The position numbers and the translations under genes were made by a program. A stretch of DNA of 64,000 nt from the NCBI RefSeq assembly GCF_019749375.1, contig NZ_JACWFE010000004.1, positions 310,001 through 374,000 on the forward strand, read 5' to 3'. This document shows, piece after piece, positions 59,878-64,000 of the stretch. Position 1 is the first letter of the stretch. Every line of letters begins with the position of its first letter. This DNA is from Bacillus sp. S/N-304-OC-R1 (GTDB lineage: Bacteria; Bacillota; Bacilli; Bacillales; Cytobacillaceae). The notes beneath the pieces were generated by a model. It was not told the origin of the DNA, did not search any database, and saw only the letters and a program-made list of their open reading frames with translations.

Positions 59878-61248
59878 TTAATTTATAAGTGCCTTTAAGG
59901 ACTTTTTTTTCCAAATAAATTGATGATAAATGGACTGAGCTAAGAAATTGACTATGAACGCTATAGGGTACCCAAGCCATATACCATTTAAGCCAAGAGA
60001 TGTAAATTGTGATAAGAAGTAGGCTACTGGAACTTCGATTAACAAAATACTTGTGATTGTAAAAATTGTTGGCCATAATACTGTACCGGTTGCTCTCATA
60101 GTTGCCGAAATTACCTGAGTATGTCCCAAAATAATGTAACTCCAAAATGTGATCAAAATAAAACTCTTTGCTATATTCATGGTTTCGTCGTTATCTAAAA
60201 AAATGCCTAAAATTGGATTTGGTATTAGATAAAGGGTGAGAATGAGAACACCACCAAGGAAATAATTCAGGGAAATCGCTATTTTTTTGATGTGTTTAAT
60301 AGTTGAAATCTTTACAGATCCCACTGCTTGTGCAACAAAAACGGATGTTGCTATCGAGATACTCATCGCTGGTATTTGGACATAGCTTGCAATTTGATTG
60401 GTGATTCCGTATGCTGCAGTTGCATGAGCACCATACTTATTTACCAAAGTGATAACTGCAATTTCTGAAAAAGCAATAGAAACCATACTAATACTAGTAG
60501 GAATAGCTAATTTCAGTAATGTTTTCAAGACGGCACCTTTTAAATGAAGATGTCTCAAAATAGCTGAGTCAACTTTAAGTATATGGTTTCTTTTGTGTAA
60601 ATACGTTAATAAAATCACAAATGTTATGAAATTGGCTAATACTGAGGCGTATGCAGCACCATTCAATCCGAATTTTGGTAATCCACACCACCCGAAAATA
60701 AGAATTGGCAGCAATACAATATTTAGAAATGTATTAATCAACAAAAAATAAAATGGAGTTTTTGAATCACCAACACCTCGCATAAAAGTTGTATAGGAAA
60801 TGTATAAAAAGGTGATGGGTAATGTAACAAATAAAATACGTGCGTACTCTGCACTTTCATTTAAGATATTCTCTGGGGTTCCCATCCATTTTAGAATATC
60901 TTTTGTAAGGAGCCCCCCGAATAGGGAAACAGCAATGGAAATGCTCATGGTTAAGAATAGCGTTACTCCAACAACTTCCTTCATCTTTGGAATATTTCCT
61001 CCACCGTAAGTTTGCCCAATTAGAATTGAACTTCCAGAGCCAATTCCGATAACAAAGGATATTAGGAAAAACAATAGAGGAAAGAAAGCAGAAAGAGCTG
61101 CCAAAGATTCCACTCCAAGTGTTTTTCCAACTACAATTATTCCAAAGACTTGACCTAATGATTGCAGAACACTCGCAAAGATGATAGGAATGAGGAAAGC
61201 AATCATCGGTTTTACTAATGACACTGTTTCATTAATGGATTTATTCAT
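59878..61248 (-). CDS. MATE-family efflux transporter
   Basis: 456 residues, twelve membrane segments in two halves: LVKPMIAFLIPIIFASVLQS, LGQVFGIIVVGKTLGVESLA, GIGSGSSILIGQTYGGGN in the first, LLKLAIPTSISMVSIAFSEI and ATSVFVAQAVGSVKIS in the second. Cation/drug antiporter of the NorM/DinF-like type. Weak ribosome binding site. Probably associated with the XRE regulator just upstream on the same strand, though a hairpin lies between. Confidence 0.93.
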   Translation of the reverse strand: MNKSINETVSLVKPMIAFLIPIIFASVLQSLGQVFGIIVVGKTLGVESLAALSAFFPLLFFLISFVIGIGSGSSILIGQTYGGGNIPKMKEVVGVTLFLTMSISIAVSLFGGLLTKDILKWMGTPENILNESAEYARILFVTLPITFLYISYTTFMRGVGDSKTPFYFLLINTFLNIVLLPILIFGWCGLPKFGLNGAAYASVLANFITFVILLTYLHKRNHILKVDSAILRHLHLKGAVLKTLLKLAIPTSISMVSIAFSEIAVITLVNKYGAHATAAYGITNQIASYVQIPAMSISIATSVFVAQAVGSVKISTIKHIKKIAISLNYFLGGVLILTLYLIPNPILGIFLDNDETMNIAKSFILITFWSYIILGHTQVISATMRATGTVLWPTIFTITSILLIEVPVAYFLSQFTSLGLNGIWLGYPIAFIVNFLAQSIYHQFIWKKKSLKALIN

Positions 61249-61304
61249 TTCATTTGACCCCTATAATTTATTAAAAACTTGTAGTTGATTTCCGTTAAAA
61301 GAAT

Positions 61305-61328
61305 CCCTCACCTTTTAATAAGTGAGGG
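61305..61328 (-). terminator. Intrinsic terminator after XRE gene
   Basis: CCCTCAC / GTGAGGG with a ten-base loop; TTCTTTT follows on the minus strand. Confidence 0.75.
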
Positions 61329-61352
61329 AATGAATAAAATAGTTAGCATTGT

Positions 61353-61937
61353 TTAGATAAGCTGATAAAATAAACCGAATTGAGTGTCAAACCATAACAA
61401 TTTCCCATGTTTACGTTTGGGAATGCGTGTTTGTAAGCTCCATTCAGGATATTGTTTAATAATTTGCACTTGATCACCGGTTGCAAAAGCAATAAATGAA
61501 ATATAATGATCTTTATTCATCGGATGCTCGCTTGAAATGAACCATTCATTATCAATTTCTGAAATCGATAGCTTTTCTTGTTCGGATGCTTTCTTTGCTT
61601 CTAATGGTTCTAACTTTCTTCCACAACAGGATATAGTTACATTTCCAGTTGCTAAACCGATATTATTACATGATGAACAGACAAAATAATTAGATTTTTT
61701 CATGTTTCCTCCTACAAATTCATTCGACGATAATTCACCATCTAAAATATTTTCTATATTTATTCCTAGGAGAACTGATAAACTTGGTAAAAGCGTGATA
61801 TCAGGACAACCATACCCACGCTCCCATTTTGAAATCGTTCGATCAGAAATATTCATTTGATCCGCTAATTGTTTCTGTGTGAGCCCCTTTTCCTTCCTCA
61901 AATTATAAATTAACTCTCCAACTTTACGATTATCCAT
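61353..61937 (-). CDS. XRE-type regulator with zinc-ribbon-like middle
   Basis: 194 residues. Residues 1-65 are an XRE helix-turn-helix (VGELIYNLRKEKGLTQKQLA, MNISDRTISKWERGYGCPDI). A second part has CSSCNNIG and ISCCGRKL, two Cys pairs suited to bind zinc, then a domain rich in aromatic residues (DNEWFISSEHPMNKDHYISF, then KLLWFDTQFGLFYQLI). Two-domain regulators of this form are frequent beside transporter genes in bacilli. AGGAGG site. Ligand unknown. Confidence 0.87.
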   Translation of the reverse strand: MDNRKVGELIYNLRKEKGLTQKQLADQMNISDRTISKWERGYGCPDITLLPSLSVLLGINIENILDGELSSNEFVGGNMKKSNYFVCSSCNNIGLATGNVTISCCGRKLEPLEAKKASEQEKLSISEIDNEWFISSEHPMNKDHYISFIAFATGDQVQIIKQYPEWSLQTRIPKRKHGKLLWFDTQFGLFYQLI

Positions 61938-62397
61938 CAATCTTTCCTCCTAATCTAATGTCATCTTAAAGCTTTACATGTATTGAGGCAACAAACGCTC
62001 CGTAGAGTTAATTCAAACGAATATAATTTTCGGTAAATTATGAAACTTTTCGTTTTATAGGTCGTACAAATGGTAAATACTATCTTTTTTCAGGACAATA
62101 TGTATAGATATAGAGTTATCTTCCTTATTTCTATATTTGCACTAAACTAGAAAACTTTTTTAAGGTGTTCGAGTTTGTATTCAACTTGACTTACATATGC
62201 AAGTGTCTCAAGAATGCTAATGTGAATAACCAGTGAACACAGTCATATTAATTAGTGATTAATAAATGTTGTAGCATGGTTATTATGTGGATAAAAAAAT
62301 AAATAAGTAAAAATATTATTAAGAAACTTATGTCCTAGTTATTGCAACAAAAATTGATAAATTAATTTTTTGATCATAGTTACGAGGAGGGGTATTA
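61938..62397. other. Long intergenic region before S9 peptidase gene
   Basis: 460 AT-rich bases. No gene or repeat copy recognised. It must contain the promoters of both divergent genes. Confidence 0.4.
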
Positions 62398-64000
62398 ATG
62401 AAAATGAATAAAAAAAGATATTTAAATATAGAAGAAATTATTTCATTACCAACCTTATCAGGTACAAACATAAGTGATGATGGCAAAAACGTAGCATTTG
62501 TCAAGAGGACAGCTAACTGGGAAGACAATAAATATAGGAATCAAATTTGGATATACGAAAAAGATAAGTTGCAGTGTTACCCATTAACTACTAGGGAAAT
62601 AGATAGTACATACCCATTATGGTCTCCCGATTCTAGAGAAATCGCATACTTGAGCCCAGTTGGTGACGGGGAGAATAAGAAAAATCAGATCTTTGTTAAG
62701 TCAATAGATGGTTATAGTGAGGTTCAAATTACTGATGAGAAAGAAGGGGTCAGTAAATTCAAATGGGAGCCTACGGGCAAGGGATTTTATTATGTGGCAC
62801 AGTCAAAAGAATCTGAGGCGATAAAGAAACGTAAGGAACGATATGGAGATTTCCATCATATAGGTAAGGACTACCAGAATAATAGTTTATATTACATTGG
62901 AATAGACAAAAACGAAAATAGCGTTGTTTATCAACTAACTGATGGCAATTATCTTCATATCCATGAATTTGATGTTTCTAATGATGGGAAAAAGGTTGTA
63001 TTTATGGCTACACCAAGCCCAGATATGGGAGATTATATTAATGGAGATCAATACATACTAGATATTCAATTTAGAGAACTACAAAAGATGAAAATAGATA
63101 AGTTGTTGGGAGGGAGCGTTTGCTTTTCACCTGATGGCAGCAAAGTATGTTACACAGCAAGCATACGGGAGAAGGATTTCTATAAAACCCAAATACAAGA
63201 CAGTACACTAGAAATATATGATATTAATAACGGAGAGCTAATTCAACCTTTAACAGATTTTGATAGTACGGTTATTCCATTACGGTGGACAGCTAAAGGA
63301 ATATTAATTAGATGGCAGAATAAAACTAATTATCTTATTGGGTTATTATCTGAGAGTGGCACTGTGGAAATGTTAAGCGAAAACGCAAATAGCTTTATAA
63401 TGGAAGCTTCCATAACAAGGGATGGAAATCACATATCCTATAATAAGGCTATAACAAATGAAACCTTTGAAATCTATTTAGACGATATAAAAATAACGAA
63501 TGAAAATAGCTTTTTCAAAGAAAAGCTTAAAAGTAACAGGGAAATAATCTCATGGCAAAGTAGTGATGGTCTTGAAATAGAAGGAGTTTTATCAACTCCA
63601 GTAGAGTTTGACGCAAATGAAAAATATCCCTTATTAGTGGTAATCCATGGCGGCCCAGCTTGGGCATCCTTTCCAATCTTTTCAGACTGTTTTAATGAGA
63701 AATATCCTATTGAACAGTTTATCAAAAAAGGCTTTATCGTTTTAGAACCAAACTACAGGGGAAGTTCTGGTTATGGTAATGAATTCTTAAAAGCAAACTA
63801 TAGAAAACTTGGAATTGCTAACTACGATGATGTTATATCTGGAGTGGATCATCTAGTTGACATAGGGATGGCAGATAAAGATAGAGTAGGGATTATGGGA
63901 TGGAGCTATGGGGGATATTTATCTGCTTTCTGTTCTACATATAGTAGTAGATTTAAAGCTATTTCAGTTGGAGGAGGAATTACTAATTGGAGTAGCCATT
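62398..64000 (+). CDS. S9-family (prolyl oligopeptidase-type) peptidase, partial
   Basis: The first 534 codons are present; the gene runs off the right edge. ATG after GAGGAGGGG. N-terminal beta-propeller with TolB-like repeats (SGTNISDDGKNVAFVKRTAN, PLWSPDSREIAYLSP, VCFSPDGSKVCYTA), then the alpha/beta hydrolase domain: YPLLVVIHGGPAWASFPIF (oxyanion-side HGGP), NYRGSSGYGNEFLKANYRKL, and the nucleophile elbow GIMGWSYGGYLSAF with the catalytic Ser. The Asp and His of the triad lie outside the window. Likely a cytoplasmic oligopeptidase or acylaminoacyl peptidase-like enzyme. Confidence 0.93.
   Translation, partial: MKMNKKRYLNIEEIISLPTLSGTNISDDGKNVAFVKRTANWEDNKYRNQIWIYEKDKLQCYPLTTREIDSTYPLWSPDSREIAYLSPVGDGENKKNQIFVKSIDGYSEVQITDEKEGVSKFKWEPTGKGFYYVAQSKESEAIKKRKERYGDFHHIGKDYQNNSLYYIGIDKNENSVVYQLTDGNYLHIHEFDVSNDGKKVVFMATPSPDMGDYINGDQYILDIQFRELQKMKIDKLLGGSVCFSPDGSKVCYTASIREKDFYKTQIQDSTLEIYDINNGELIQPLTDFDSTVIPLRWTAKGILIRWQNKTNYLIGLLSESGTVEMLSENANSFIMEASITRDGNHISYNKAITNETFEIYLDDIKITNENSFFKEKLKSNREIISWQSSDGLEIEGVLSTPVEFDANEKYPLLVVIHGGPAWASFPIFSDCFNEKYPIEQFIKKGFIVLEPNYRGSSGYGNEFLKANYRKLGIANYDDVISGVDHLVDIGMADKDRVGIMGWSYGGYLSAFCSTYSSRFKAISVGGGITNWSSH

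Noticed and set aside
1-64000. tRNA, rRNA, T-box or common riboswitch
   Set aside because: No tRNA-like cloverleaf, T-box GGGTGGTACC or conserved riboswitch core was seen on either strand; covariance-model searching would be needed to exclude weak cases.

Overview
The window looks like chromosome from a low-GC, endospore-forming member of the Bacillaceae (Bacillus sensu lato). The clues are AT-rich coding sequence, strong AGGAGG-type ribosome binding sites, and three gene groups arranged as in Bacillus subtilis: yraG-yraF-adhB-yraE-yraD (spore coat genes around an alcohol dehydrogenase, 6.9-9.2 kb), a TetR gene divergent from a YhgE-type membrane gene (yhgD/yhgE, 32.6-34.6 kb) and citA divergent from citR (52.7-54.8 kb). 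No rRNA, tRNA, CRISPR array or prophage was found.

From about 0.9 to 46.8 kb the window is an accessory zone. It is made mostly of single-gene, mostly plus-strand units: small lipoproteins, GNAT acetyltransferases, NUDIX, DinB, GrpB, HAD, NTF2-like and beta-lactamase-like proteins, a methyltransferase, a nucleotidyltransferase and short membrane proteins. About thirty copies of a dispersed, imperfectly palindromic repeat lie between them, all in the same orientation. A full copy starts near ATTCAACAATCGGGCGC, carries a hairpin plus T-run that looks like an intrinsic terminator, and ends near GGGCCAGATTGTTGAAT. The single-gene-plus-palindrome layout resembles a chromosomal integron cassette array. 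One unit (a CxxC zinc-ribbon membrane protein with its flanking repeats) occurs twice, at about 12 and 21 kb. No integrase gene is visible here, so the comparison is a hypothesis.

The same zone is full of broken genes: an IS110 remnant, two CPBP proteases, the second CxxC copy, a truncated class A beta-lactamase-like gene, a short gene with an in-frame TGA, a GpsA-like gene with TAG in its nucleotide-binding loop, a DinB gene, and PNPOx, EamA and isochorismatase fragments.

An intact IS110-family element (12.4-14.0 kb) sits inside one repeat. Its ends can be read by comparison with the uninterrupted second copy. It has a structured, GC-rich leader (candidate bridge RNA), and its two ends carry a -35 and a -10 that would make a promoter only after circularisation.

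From 46.8 kb to the end the repeats almost disappear and the content is more conventional: DJ-1/PfpI protein, DUF3231 protein, LysR/MFS pair, PaiB-like protein, citA/citR, an ArsR/SRPBCC operon with an elaborate operator, GNAT, MATE, an XRE regulator and an S9 peptidase that runs off the right edge.
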